A DNA stretch of 64,000 nucleotides from Streptomyces sp. TLI_146 (GTDB lineage: Bacteria; Actinomycetota; Actinomycetes; Streptomycetales; Streptomycetaceae), in NCBI RefSeq assembly GCF_002846415.1, contig NZ_PJMX01000001.1, positions 6,200,001-6,264,000 of the forward strand. Reading direction: 5' to 3'. The notes under the pieces were generated by a model, which saw only the letters and a program-made list of their open reading frames with translations, ran no database searches and had not been told where the DNA came from. Within the stretch, counting starts at the first letter, position 1, and every line of letters begins with the position of its first letter. Both the position numbers and the translations under genes were made by a program. Below, piece by piece: positions 1-7,883 of the stretch.

Positions 1-2
1 CG

Positions 3-1061
3 CAGCCCGTGCCGAAGCAGGCCGTGCCCCAGGGCCTGCCCGGGATGCCGCCGGTCCTGGACCCCAAGGACGCCTACGCCGCGGACCGCCCGGGCGCCCT
101 CCAGCCGGCCGTGAAGAACTTCCTCGAACGCGTCTACGTGCCCAACACCAACTCCAACACGGTGTCGGTGATCGACCCCAAGACGTACAAGGTGATCGAG
201 ACCATCCCGGTCGGGCACCAGCCCCAGCACGTCGTGCCCTCCTGGGACATGAAGACCCTGTGGGTCAACAACGACCTGGGGGACAGCCTCACCGCCATCG
301 ACCCGGCGACCGGCAAGACGGGCCGCACGGTCCAGGTCTCCGATCCGTACAACCTCTACTTCACGCCGGACGGCAAGTACGCGGTCGTGATGGCGTCCAT
401 GGACCGCGAGCTGGTGTTCCGCGAGCCCGTCAACATGAACCGGGTCAAGACCGTCCCGGTCCACTGCGCGGGCGTCAACCACGCCGACTTCTCCATGGAC
501 GGCCGGTACTTCATCGTCTCCTGCGAGTTCTCCGGTGAGCTGCTCAAGGTCGACACGGCGAAGATGCAGGTCATCGCCCACCAGAAGCTGCCGTTCGAGG
601 GGGCGATGCCGCAGGACGTGAAGATGTCCCCGGACGGCAAGACCTTCTACATCGCCGACATGATGGCCCACGGCATGTGGGTCATGGACGGCGACCGGTT
701 CAGCACCCCGACGCTGCTGCCCACCGGCAAGGGCTGCCACGGCCTGTACGTCAGCCGCGACTCCAAGGAGATGTACATCTCCAACCGCGGCGAGGGAACC
801 ATCTCCATCTTCGACTTCGCCCAGAACAAGCTGACCAAGAAGTGGCACCTGCCGGACGGCGGCAGCCCCGACATGGGCGGGGTCTCGGCCGACGGCAAGG
901 TCCTGTGGCTGTCCGGCCGTTACGACGCCGAGGTGTACGCGATCGACACCGCCACCGGCAAGGAGCTCGCCCGTATCCCGGTCGGCTCGGGCCCGCACGG
1001 CCTCGCGGTCTATCCGCAGCCGGGCCGCTACTCGCTGGGCCACACCGGCATCTTCCGCTGA
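3..1061 (+). CDS. YncE/YVTN-type beta-propeller protein, 5' end missing
   Basis: The frame is open to the left edge, so the N-terminus, probably with a signal peptide, lies outside the window. About 350 residues are visible. They contain repeated blades of the YVTN type, for example VYVPNTNSNTVSVID followed by IPVGHQPQHVV, and near the end AIDTATGKELARIPVGSGPHG. Such proteins are usually extracytoplasmic seven-bladed propellers, often in redox or surface roles, but nothing here fixes a substrate. It converges on the P450 gene across a strong hairpin. The family is sure; the function is unknown. Confidence 0.8.
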   Translation, partial: QPVPKQAVPQGLPGMPPVLDPKDAYAADRPGALQPAVKNFLERVYVPNTNSNTVSVIDPKTYKVIETIPVGHQPQHVVPSWDMKTLWVNNDLGDSLTAIDPATGKTGRTVQVSDPYNLYFTPDGKYAVVMASMDRELVFREPVNMNRVKTVPVHCAGVNHADFSMDGRYFIVSCEFSGELLKVDTAKMQVIAHQKLPFEGAMPQDVKMSPDGKTFYIADMMAHGMWVMDGDRFSTPTLLPTGKGCHGLYVSRDSKEMYISNRGEGTISIFDFAQNKLTKKWHLPDGGSPDMGGVSADGKVLWLSGRYDAEVYAIDTATGKELARIPVGSGPHGLAVYPQPGRYSLGHTGIFR

Positions 1062-1081
1062 GTCCATATGGATGCACGCAC

Positions 1082-1113
1082 GGCCGTCCCCGGGATGTCT
1101 CCCGGGGGCGGCC
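1082..1113. terminator. Hairpin between convergent genes
   Basis: A GC-rich inverted repeat (GGCCG-CCCCGGGA facing TCTCCCGGGGG-GGCC, two-base loop) lies between the propeller stop at 1061 and the P450 stop at 1147. There is no T tract. It is placed to terminate transcription from both sides. Confidence 0.6.
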
Positions 1114-1146
1114 GCGTCTCACAGGCCGTGTCTCACCGTCCGGGTC

Positions 1147-2370
1147 TCACCACAGCACCGGCAGCCGTTCCGGCAGGCGCTTGATGAAGCCGGTGCGCCA
1201 CACCAGCTGCTGCGGCGGGACCGCGAGGCGCAGCCCCGGCAGCCGCTCCACCAGTACGCCGAGCGCGACCTCCGCGTGCGCCCGGCCAAGGCCCGTGGCC
1301 GGGCAGAAGTGGCGGCCCGCGCCGAAGGAGAGGTGCGGGTTGACCTCGCGGTCCAGGTCGAGCCGTTCGGGGTCGGTGAAGACCTCCGGGTCGAAGTTGG
1401 CGCCCTCGACCAGCACGAGCACCAACTCGCCCTTCTTCACCAGCACTTCGCCGACCCGGACGTCCTCGGTGGCCAGCCTCGGCAGGCCGTCCCCGATGGA
1501 GAGGTTCCACCGCAGCAGCTCGTCCACGGCCCGGCCCATCCGGTCCGGGTGAGCCCGCAGGTACCCGATCAGCTCCGGGTGCTGGAGCAGCGCGAGCACC
1601 GCGAGCACCAGGAACGCGGACGTCGAGACGGCGCCCGCGCCGAACAGCGAGACCGCGACCGTCGCCAGCATCTCGTCGGTGAGGTGCGCGGACTCCTCCT
1701 CCGTACGCAGTTCAGCGAGGCGGCCGAGCAGGCCCGCGCGCTGGTCCTCCGGCGCGTTGAGCCGGTCGACCATGTACCCGAGGTCCTTGTACCAGTTGAG
1801 GCGGGAGCCCTCGAAGGCGTGCGGGCTGGTCATGAACGCGATGTCAAGACCGCTCATCAGCCGCCGCCAGTCCGCGAACGGCACCCCGACCACCTTGCAG
1901 TGCAGGGCCGCCGAGAAGGGGTCGGCGAACCCCGCCCGGAAGTCCGCCGGCGGTCCCTCGGTGAGCAGTCCGTCGACGAACTCGTCGGCCCGCTCCCGCA
2001 GCCACTCCCGCAGGCCGTCGGTGCGCGGGTTGAGCGCCTTCATCACGGCGCCGCGCAGCCCCGCGCTGTTGATGTTCCCCATGTTGTTGACGACCTCCGG
2101 CGGGATCGTCAGCGCGTACTGGCGCGGGGCACCCGGGGCCGCGGTGTCCTTGAGGCTGAACCGGTCGTCCTCCAGGACGCGTTTGGCCAGCGCGTAACTG
2201 CTCACCAGCCAGGCGGTGTCGCCGGTCAGGGTGCGCACCCGGGCCACCGGCGCCTTGGTGCGCAGGGCGGCGCACTCCTCGGGGAGGACATCGCCGCGCC
2301 GGCCGAGCGGGAAGTCGAGCAGGGGGCCGGTGTCGGTGCTGGTGGTGCTCGTGGTGCTGGTGCGGCTCAT
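1147..2370 (-). CDS. CYP121-like cytochrome P450 acting on a cyclodipeptide
   Basis: The 407-residue P450 closely resembles M. tuberculosis CYP121A1 (Rv2276), which couples the two rings of cyclo(Tyr-Tyr) to give mycocyclosin. Shared stretches recalled from that protein include WLVSSYAL, PPEVVNNMGN, ALHCK, DGLPRLAT, ELVLVL-EGANFDPE and the C-terminus PERLPVLW. The heme motif FGAGRHFCP places the thiolate at Cys356. The I-helix reads FGAGAVSTS, keeping the serine equivalent to CYP121 Ser237 in place of the usual acid-alcohol pair. The ATG overlaps the CDPS stop by four bases (ATGA), so the two genes are translationally coupled. CYP121 Gln385-Arg386 are Ile396-Lys397 here, so the substrate or reaction may differ. 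A redox partner is not encoded nearby. Confidence 0.93.
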   Translation of the reverse strand: MSRTSTTSTTSTDTGPLLDFPLGRRGDVLPEECAALRTKAPVARVRTLTGDTAWLVSSYALAKRVLEDDRFSLKDTAAPGAPRQYALTIPPEVVNNMGNINSAGLRGAVMKALNPRTDGLREWLRERADEFVDGLLTEGPPADFRAGFADPFSAALHCKVVGVPFADWRRLMSGLDIAFMTSPHAFEGSRLNWYKDLGYMVDRLNAPEDQRAGLLGRLAELRTEEESAHLTDEMLATVAVSLFGAGAVSTSAFLVLAVLALLQHPELIGYLRAHPDRMGRAVDELLRWNLSIGDGLPRLATEDVRVGEVLVKKGELVLVLVEGANFDPEVFTDPERLDLDREVNPHLSFGAGRHFCPATGLGRAHAEVALGVLVERLPGLRLAVPPQQLVWRTGFIKRLPERLPVLW

Positions 2371-3086
2371 GCGGCGACTCCTTCCGGGTGGACGGCCTGC
2401 GGGCGCACGATCGCGTACGCCTGGTTGCGGGAGGCGCGCAGGCCGCCGCCCTTGGCGTAGAGGAGTTCGGTGAGCGGGATCAGCGCGTGGTAGCTGGACA
2501 CCGAGGACGGGACCTGGAGGATTCCCGGGGTGTCGAGGAAGAACGGCAGCTCGGCGGCGATGTAGTCGAGGCAGGCGCCGAGTTGCGCCGGGCTCACCGG
2601 GGCGCCGTCGGCCTTCCCGGCCAGGAACGCGGCGGCCATCTCCTCGCAGCCCGTACGGAATTCGCGGTCGGTCGCGAGGAAGTGCCGCACCCGGCGGTGC
2701 AGCAGGTCGTACACAGGGTTGCCCTCGAACTCGGAGAGCGCGTGCACCCCGACCGGGAGCCCGGGGCGGGCGGCCTCCTCGACGCCCCGCACGATCCTTC
2801 TGCGGACCGCCTTCAGCTCCTTGGCGGCCCGCCTGCGCGCGTGCTCGTCGTCGTAGCCGAGGGTCGCGAACATCCGGTCCACATGGCGGTCGGCGTAGAC
2901 GAGGTCGACCCGGTCGAAGCGGGCGGAGGCCCAGCGGACGAGACCGGCGATGCGGGCGGCGCTGAAATAGCTGTTTCCCGGACTCACCCCGATGAGGACG
3001 TGGTCGCCCTCGTCCCAGATGAAGCGACAGCTCCGGGTGAACGGCTGGAAGGTAAAGGTGGTGGTTGCTTCAGTGGTGGCAGTCAC
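2367..3086 (-). CDS. Cyclodipeptide synthase, Rv2275-like, NYH subfamily
   Basis: A tRNA-dependent enzyme that joins two aminoacyl-tRNAs into a diketopiperazine. The 239-residue protein shows the family signature IGVSPGNSYFS (nucleophilic Ser, then Asn equivalent to AlbC Asn40), DYIAAELPFFLDTP (catalytic Tyr and Glu, AlbC Tyr178/Glu182) and SSYHALIPL (Tyr-His, AlbC 202/203). These place it in the NYH subfamily. EGDH, FDRVD-VY and GLRASRNQ are shared with Rv2275, the cyclo(Tyr-Tyr) synthase. The preferred start is a GTG at 3086, because homology begins about residue 12. A GTG at 3152 is also open, and neither has a well-spaced ribosome site. The amino-acid specificity cannot be read by eye; Tyr-Tyr is the default guess from the P450 partner. 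Confidence 0.92.
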   Translation of the reverse strand: MTATTEATTTFTFQPFTRSCRFIWDEGDHVLIGVSPGNSYFSAARIAGLVRWASARFDRVDLVYADRHVDRMFATLGYDDEHARRRAAKELKAVRRRIVRGVEEAARPGLPVGVHALSEFEGNPVYDLLHRRVRHFLATDREFRTGCEEMAAAFLAGKADGAPVSPAQLGACLDYIAAELPFFLDTPGILQVPSSVSSYHALIPLTELLYAKGGGLRASRNQAYAIVRPQAVHPEGVAA

Positions 3087-3210
3087 TCCTGAATCGCCCC
3101 AGCGCCGCGAGTCCCTGGGAGCCCTGTGCTCCCGGTGTGGCGGCGACAGCACGAAGTTATCGCCCGGTGGCGGAGCGTAGGGAAGAGGGTCCCGGACTTT
3201 TGGCGGGAAT

Positions 3211-3236
3211 TCGCCCCCACGAAATGCCGGGGGCGA
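3211..3236 (-). terminator. Hairpin downstream of the acetyltransferase
   Basis: A perfect 8-bp stem (TCGCCCCC/GGGGGCGA, ten-base loop) lies between the acetyltransferase stop at 3303 and the CDPS start. It probably separates the two minus-strand units. Confidence 0.5.
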
Positions 3237-3302
3237 TGTTTGCGGGACGCGGTGGGGCCGACGGGGGTGCGAAAAGAGGCTCTCGGTCGGTCTCGGCGCG
3301 GC

Positions 3303-3941
3303 TCAGTGCGCGACGAGCAGCGCTTCCGAGCCGACGGGGCGGTACCCCGCCGCCTGGAACGTCCGTACGCTGCGGGCGTTGCCGGGCGACTGCTGGGCCC
3401 AGATCACCGGCTCGGGCGCCAGATGCCGCGCCGCCAGCGCGAGCTGTACGCCGAGCCCGCGCCCCCGCACGCCGTCGTCCACCTCGATGGCCGCCTCCCA
3501 GCGGCCCGCCACGCCCCGCCCGAGGACCAGCACCCCGCCGGGCGTCGCCCACACCCGCACCTCGTCCCGGAACTTCAGCGCCCGGGCCACCCGGGGATGG
3601 CCGGGGTCCTCGAGCTCGGTCAGCGCGAGCGGCGGCTCGCCGGGCAGGGCGGGTGCGCAGGTGAGGAGGTCGACGCAGTTCATCCGACGGCCGGTACGGG
3701 CCATCAGCGCGGTCAGGAACGAGGGGTTCATCGAGGCGGCGAACGGATCGGCGTCGGTGGCCGCGAGGGTCTGCCGGATCCACTCCGGGTCCTCGTCCAG
3801 GAACACCACGGAGTGCGCGGTGAACGCGAGCACTCCCGCGTCGCGCGGGTTCGGCTGGGGAACGACGGTGGTCGCCCCGTCCGTCGGCGGGAAGTGCCCG
3901 CGCGCGGCGGCGGCCAGTATGTCGCCCAGTTCCTGCCCCAT
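3303..3941 (-). CDS. GNAT-family N-acetyltransferase
   Basis: 212 residues. The C-terminal half carries a GNAT core: a beta-strand region WEAAIEVDD, then the acetyl-CoA loop VRGRGLGVQLALAARHL and the late motif GNARSVRTFQAAGYRPVGSEALL. The N-terminal half (to about residue 95) is not a recognised acetyltransferase fold and may define the substrate. The ATG at 3941 is chosen because GAGAGG sits nine bases upstream; a TTG at 3950 would leave no spacing. The substrate is unknown. It is divergent from the EF-hand gene. Confidence 0.8.
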   Translation of the reverse strand: MGQELGDILAAAARGHFPPTDGATTVVPQPNPRDAGVLAFTAHSVVFLDEDPEWIRQTLAATDADPFAASMNPSFLTALMARTGRRMNCVDLLTCAPALPGEPPLALTELEDPGHPRVARALKFRDEVRVWATPGGVLVLGRGVAGRWEAAIEVDDGVRGRGLGVQLALAARHLAPEPVIWAQQSPGNARSVRTFQAAGYRPVGSEALLVAH

Positions 3942-4079
3942 GCCCTGCAACCTCTCGTGGCCGTCCGTTCTCCTCCCCCATGATCACCCATGGACGGGGG
4001 GCCGGGCGCCGTACGGAAAGGGCCCGGGGCCGGTTAGTCTGACCCCCGTCAAAAACGCACCAAGATAGGGGTGGACCCA

Positions 4080-4292
4080 GTGGCGGACATCGAAGAGGCC
4101 CGCAAGGCGTTCGCGCGGCTCGACGTCGACGGCAACGGCGAGGTGACGGCGACCGAGTACAAGCAGGTCATGGCCCAGCTGGGCGACTTCCACGTCACGG
4201 AGACCGTGGCCCAGGCCATCATCAGGGCCAAGGACGCCAACGGCGACGGCAAGCTCTCCTTCGAGGAGTTCTGGGCGTCCCTCGACAAGTGA
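4080..4292 (+). CDS. Small EF-hand calcium-binding protein
   Basis: A 70-residue acidic protein with two canonical EF-hand loops: DVDGNGEVTATE near residues 17-28 and DANGDGKLSFEE near 51-62. Both have Asp at position 1 and Glu at position 12. Streptomyces encode several such small calmodulin-like proteins. The GTG at 4080 is preferred over a GTG at 4071, because AGGGG at 4066-4070 is then properly spaced and the protein begins VADIEEA as in its relatives. A strong terminator follows. It probably buffers or senses cytosolic calcium; its target is unknown. Confidence 0.92.
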   Translation: MADIEEARKAFARLDVDGNGEVTATEYKQVMAQLGDFHVTETVAQAIIRAKDANGDGKLSFEEFWASLDK

Positions 4293-4303
4293 CCCCCGCT
4301 CTC

Positions 4304-4348
4304 ACGTCCGCCGGCCCGTGGTGACACGGGTCGGCGGACGTCGTTTTT
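4304..4348 (+). terminator. Rho-independent terminator of the EF-hand gene
   Basis: A 17-bp stem (ACGTCCGCCGGCCCGTG facing CACGGGTCGGCGGACGT, one non-Watson-Crick pair), GTGA loop, then a T5 run at 4344-4348. It is one of the few textbook terminators in the window and marks the left edge of the accessory island. Confidence 0.92.
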
Positions 4349-4623
4349 CCCCGGTCGCGGCTCCGCCCGCCCGCCGCGCATCATGATCGATCGTGGACCG
4401 TCCAATAACAGAACCGCACGCGTCATCTTAGGAAAAACTCGAAGGTGATCGAGGCAAGAACGGCCTCAACAAGGGTCGCGCCGCTCGATATCGCCACCTC
4501 GCGAGCGCTTCATCAACTAGATTTTCGCCGGGGACTTCGCTACCGTTCTGGCACGTTACTCACCGGTCCGATTTTCGAACCCGGCTCGGTGGGATGAAGT
4601 GAATAGGATGAAAGGAGTTGACC

Positions 4624-5196
4624 ATGCCTTTCTCATTATCACTCGGGCGGGAAGGAACGTGGGGCCGGATCATGCGTCGTATTTTTTCCTGGGTGAGGCC
4701 GGGCGGCACCGGCCGCCGGTCGGCGGACGACGGGAATCCGGATGCGGACACCTGCCTCTTCTGTCGGCGGGAGCGGCCGGACCTGAACCGGATCATGCAT
4801 GAGAACAAGACTTTTTATATCCGCTACGACAACTTCCCCGCAGCGGAAGGCCATGTCGAAATCGTTCCGAAGCGCCATGTCGAGTCGTTTTTCCAGCTGA
4901 CGACCAGGGAGCTGAAGGACGCCTATTCCCTGATCCGCTTTGCGCGGGAGAACATCGACGACCGGCATCATCCCGACGGATACACGATCGGGGTGAACGA
5001 GGGGCGGGCCGCCGGGAGGACCATCGACCACCTCCATATCCATCTGATTCCCCGGCATCACAACGATGTGGCCGACCCGCGCGGCGGCATCCGCCGGGCG
5101 GTTCCCAACTGTGAACCGGACACCTGGACGGCCCGGCCGGAACCCGGGGAGAAGGCGGCCGAGGATCTCGCCGGGGCGCACCGGGGCCGGAACTGA
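4624..5196 (+). CDS. HIT-family nucleotide hydrolase/transferase with a TTA codon
   Basis: 190 residues. HIT motif HLHIHLIPRH at residues 136-145, with the histidine triad intact. A Cys pair CLFC at 44-47 is typical of zinc-bearing HIT proteins. About 40 extra basic residues precede the fold. HIT enzymes cleave or transfer nucleotides from phosphate anhydrides or phosphoramidates; the true substrate is unknown. The ATG at 4624 follows AAAGGAG by six bases; a TTG at 4618 is too close. Codon 5 (4636-4638) is TTA, so translation should depend on the bldA tRNA and be growth-phase controlled. It converges on the membrane protein at 5235. Confidence 0.88.
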   Translation: MPFSLSLGREGTWGRIMRRIFSWVRPGGTGRRSADDGNPDADTCLFCRRERPDLNRIMHENKTFYIRYDNFPAAEGHVEIVPKRHVESFFQLTTRELKDAYSLIRFARENIDDRHHPDGYTIGVNEGRAAGRTIDHLHIHLIPRHHNDVADPRGGIRRAVPNCEPDTWTARPEPGEKAAEDLAGAHRGRN

Positions 5197-5234
5197 CGGC
5201 GGTCCTCCGGTACGTGAGCACGGTCCCGCGGGGC

Positions 5235-6002
5235 CTAGATGTCGTCGAGACCGCCGTGCCCGAGCCGTGAGCACAGGGAATTGATCTCGTCCCACAGAGC
5301 CCGGTGATCGAGGGAGTCGTGTCCGCGGCTCGCGTCCACGCTGACGCATCCGCGAAAGGTGCCGGCGCCCCCTCGGATGGGGCTGGCGAAGACCGCTCCG
5401 CGGTGCCGGACGCGCTGGAACTCCGCCCAGTCGAATCCCATGACGGCTTCGGCCCCATGGGCGGCCCGGTAGGCCTCGAACTTCCCCTGGTCGCTCAGCT
5501 CGGCGGCCAGTTTCGCCACGTCCTTCGAGACCTCGGAATTGCTTCTCCAGCAGAGCCCGACCACGCCCACGCCTTTGGGCGGGGCGAACGTCCTGGTCGT
5601 CGGAGTGCTGCCGAGGCGATAGGTCGCGACGCGCTGGAGATATCCGTGGACGGGATGGCGGAGCGACCTGCGGATGCGCCAGATGTGCAGACCCAGGTCC
5701 TGGAGTTCGACGGGTGGCTGCGCGCGTACCGCGAGGCACAGCATCTTTCCGTAATGGGTGAGTATCTCCTGGCGGATGGCCGAGCTCCGCTCGACCCTTT
5801 TCCGCTCGGACAGTGCCTGGAAAGGGGTGAAGGCCCCGAATATCCCGATGACGCAGATCAGCGTCACGATGACAAAGGGCCGCCCGCCCGATAAGTCGGT
5901 CCAGAACTTCCGGTCGGGGAAGTCGTACTGACGAGCCACCATGCAGATACTGGCCGCGAGCAGGATCAGACGATCCAGGATCTTGGCCGTCAAGGACCTC
6001 AT
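5235..6002 (-). CDS. Two-TM protein with a GAF-like cytoplasmic domain, TTA codon
   Basis: 255 residues with no confident family. Two hydrophobic segments (about 9-24 and 42-60) are followed by a charged helix and a domain of about 150 residues that looks GAF-like: KGVGVVGLCWRSN, then AVFASPIRG and GCVSVDASRG. That pattern would suit a membrane-anchored ligand sensor or effector, which is an inference. The ATG at 6002 is preferred over a GTG at 6008, because TAGAAT on the minus strand ends exactly six bases upstream, the layout of a leaderless Streptomyces gene. Codon 37 (5892-5894) is TTA. It is 62 bp beyond the ThiL-like gene on the same strand. Confidence 0.7.
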   Translation of the reverse strand: MRSLTAKILDRLILLAASICMVARQYDFPDRKFWTDLSGGRPFVIVTLICVIGIFGAFTPFQALSERKRVERSSAIRQEILTHYGKMLCLAVRAQPPVELQDLGLHIWRIRRSLRHPVHGYLQRVATYRLGSTPTTRTFAPPKGVGVVGLCWRSNSEVSKDVAKLAAELSDQGKFEAYRAAHGAEAVMGFDWAEFQRVRHRGAVFASPIRGGAGTFRGCVSVDASRGHDSLDHRALWDEINSLCSRLGHGGLDDI

Positions 6003-6008
6003 TCGCAC

Positions 6009-6014
6009 ATTCTA
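6009..6014 (-). promoter_or_regulatory. -10 element of a leaderless transcript
   Basis: TAGAAT on the minus strand is followed by six bases and then the ATG at 6002. No ribosome site is visible. This supports separate transcription of the two-TM gene. Confidence 0.5.
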
Positions 6015-6070
6015 GTGCGGACTCCCGCAGATGCCCCCGAGCAGTTCCTGAATTCTCCGCCGCTCCTGCG

Positions 6071-7201
6071 CTATTCCTCCACGCGGCCGGTGGCCAGCAG
6101 ACTGATGTCGGATTTCTGGTGCTTCCAGGCAACTCCGGGAAGCGGGCGCACCGCGCCGAGGTGGTTTACGGACTCCGCCCGGCCGGTGCCCGTGGCCTCG
6201 CCGATGACATGGAACTCCAGCCCCGCGAGATCGAACTCGGCCCGGCACTTTTCGAGCTTTCCCGGATCCAGGGTGAAGGCGAGCTGGAAGTCGGAGGAGG
6301 CGCTCATCGACAGCGCCAGGGGTTCGACGCCCATGAGGTCGGCGACCATGCCCACGGCCGGCTCGACGGGCACGTCCTCCTCGACCACGCGGAACCCCAC
6401 GCCGCTCGCCTGCGTGATCTGCTCGATGGTGGCCTTGAGGCCGTCCGAGGTGTCCTGGCAGGCCGTCGCGTACGCCTTCGCACCGAGGATCCTGCCTTCG
6501 GCGACCCGGGCCCGGGGACGCCTCCAGCCGTCCAGCAGCCTGCGCTCCACCTCTTCGGGCAGCCCCTTCTCGAACGTGTCCCGCTTGGGGAAGTAGGCGA
6601 CGGCCGCTCCCAGCAGCCCGCACGGGCCGGTGACACAGAGCAGGTCGCCCGGGCGCGCACCGCTGCGCATCAGCGCGCTCCCCGGCTTGCACACCCCGAA
6701 CGCCGTGGCGGAGAGGATGATCCGCTCGGCGTTCCCGATGTCGCCGCCGACGTTCAGCGTTCCGCAGTCCGTGCAGCCCTGGTGGATGCCCGCGATCACC
6801 TCCTGGAACTCCGCGTCGTCCACCTCGTGGGGATAGCGGACCACGCTGAGCACGCCGATCGGGGTGGCTCCCATGGCGGCGATGTCGCTGACGTTGGCGA
6901 CGGCCAGGTAGTAGCCGATGTCGAACCCCGAGAGCAGCCCCATCTCGTAGAGGACGAACTTGGGGCCGCGGACGTAGTCCGAGCCGACGACCAGGCTCAT
7001 GGGCGAGCTCAGGTCGTAGACGGCGCAGTCGTCCTTCGCGTCCGCCCCCGCGGTCAGCCGGACGTCGAGTCCGTCCGCGCCGACGCTCGTTCCCGACTGT
7101 CCGGTGAGGAACTCACCGATGAGCTGCTGCACCCTGGTCGGCTCGTCCGAGTAGGCCGGCTGGCGAGGAGTCACGATGTCCTGTTCTTCCCGGGGGCTCA
7201 T
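6071..7201 (-). CDS. ThiL/AIR-synthase-like ATP-dependent kinase
   Basis: 376 residues of the PurM/ThiL/HypE/SelD superfamily. Visible ThiL-like marks are the acidic DDCAVYDL and GSDYVRG region (metal-ATP site), VANVSDIAAMGATPIGVLSVV, the glycine-rich GGDIGNAERIILSATAFG, PGDLLCVTG and CQDTSDGLKATIEQI. The protein is somewhat longer than typical ThiL, with about 40 extra N-terminal residues. Thiamine monophosphate is the textbook substrate, but no thiamine genes are near. Its tight coupling to a CMP-kinase-like gene and a HIT gene suggests a different phospho-acceptor. The ATG overlaps the preceding stop (ATGA). Confidence 0.82.
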   Translation of the reverse strand: MSPREEQDIVTPRQPAYSDEPTRVQQLIGEFLTGQSGTSVGADGLDVRLTAGADAKDDCAVYDLSSPMSLVVGSDYVRGPKFVLYEMGLLSGFDIGYYLAVANVSDIAAMGATPIGVLSVVRYPHEVDDAEFQEVIAGIHQGCTDCGTLNVGGDIGNAERIILSATAFGVCKPGSALMRSGARPGDLLCVTGPCGLLGAAVAYFPKRDTFEKGLPEEVERRLLDGWRRPRARVAEGRILGAKAYATACQDTSDGLKATIEQITQASGVGFRVVEEDVPVEPAVGMVADLMGVEPLALSMSASSDFQLAFTLDPGKLEKCRAEFDLAGLEFHVIGEATGTGRAESVNHLGAVRPLPGVAWKHQKSDISLLATGRVEE

Positions 7202-7863
7202 GAGGTGTGCCGCCGCAGCCCGTGCAGGGCGGAGGCGAAGACGGCCGACGCCGGGCTGTAGGTCGAGTCGACCTCCATCGCGTTCGGCATGGCCCGGATG
7301 GCGTCGCGGTTCCGAAGGTCGCGTTCGGTGGCCGGCCCCACGCTCGTGGAGCGGTCCTTGAGGTGGCGGTACTGCGCCCGGCGGCGTTCTCGGCGAATCG
7401 TCTCGCTGGCCGTCAGATAGACGTGCAGGGAGGCGTGGGGGAGGAGAGTGACGGCCACATCCCGACCGACCGCGACGATGTCGTCGTACTTCTCCACGAT
7501 GCTCTGGTGCAGGCGGAGGATTTCCCGGCGGCAGGCCTCGTCCTGTGCGATCGCTTTGAGATTGCCGTCCAGCGAGGCGTGCCAGATTTGCTCGGTGATG
7601 TCTTCGCCTCTGAAGAGAATCGCGTGATGCTGGCAGATTCCCCTTTTCCCCTGCCGGTGGTGGACCTCGGGCCGGTGGACGAGAAGCGATCCGAGATCCG
7701 TCCTCAGCCTTTCGACGGGTACGTGATCGAGGGCGTAGGCCAGGCTGCGATAGGTGACACCGGTGTCCAGGAAAGCCAGGCCGAGTTCTTCCGCCAGGCT
7801 GGTGGCCAGGGTGGTCTTTCCGCTGGCGGTCGGACCGTCGATGGAAATGGATACGGCGGGCAT
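7198..7863 (-). CDS. Cytidylate-kinase-like nucleotide kinase
   Basis: 221 residues, the usual length of bacterial CMP kinase. P-loop GPTASGKTT at residues 10-18, then the CMP-binding DTGVTYRSLAY. GRDVAVTLLPHASLHVYLTAS matches the CMPK GRD...P-A...FL-AS region. The lid-like RRERRRAQYRHLKD and the late RNRDAIRAMPNAMEVDST are also in family order. It is not the housekeeping cmk, which in Streptomyces sits with der, so this is an accessory paralogue that may act on an unusual nucleotide. GGAGG lies six bases before the ATG at 7863. It is the middle gene of the operon 8561-6071. Confidence 0.85.
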   Translation of the reverse strand: MPAVSISIDGPTASGKTTLATSLAEELGLAFLDTGVTYRSLAYALDHVPVERLRTDLGSLLVHRPEVHHRQGKRGICQHHAILFRGEDITEQIWHASLDGNLKAIAQDEACRREILRLHQSIVEKYDDIVAVGRDVAVTLLPHASLHVYLTASETIRRERRRAQYRHLKDRSTSVGPATERDLRNRDAIRAMPNAMEVDSTYSPASAVFASALHGLRRHTS

Positions 7864-7883
7864 GTACGTCCTCCGGGCCGGCT

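Noticed and set aside
2370..3152. CDPS start at the GTG at 3152
   Set aside because: It has no ribosome site, and the extra residues (HREHRAPRDSRRWGD) do not resemble CDPS N-termini. It cannot be fully excluded, because 3086 also lacks a well-spaced site.
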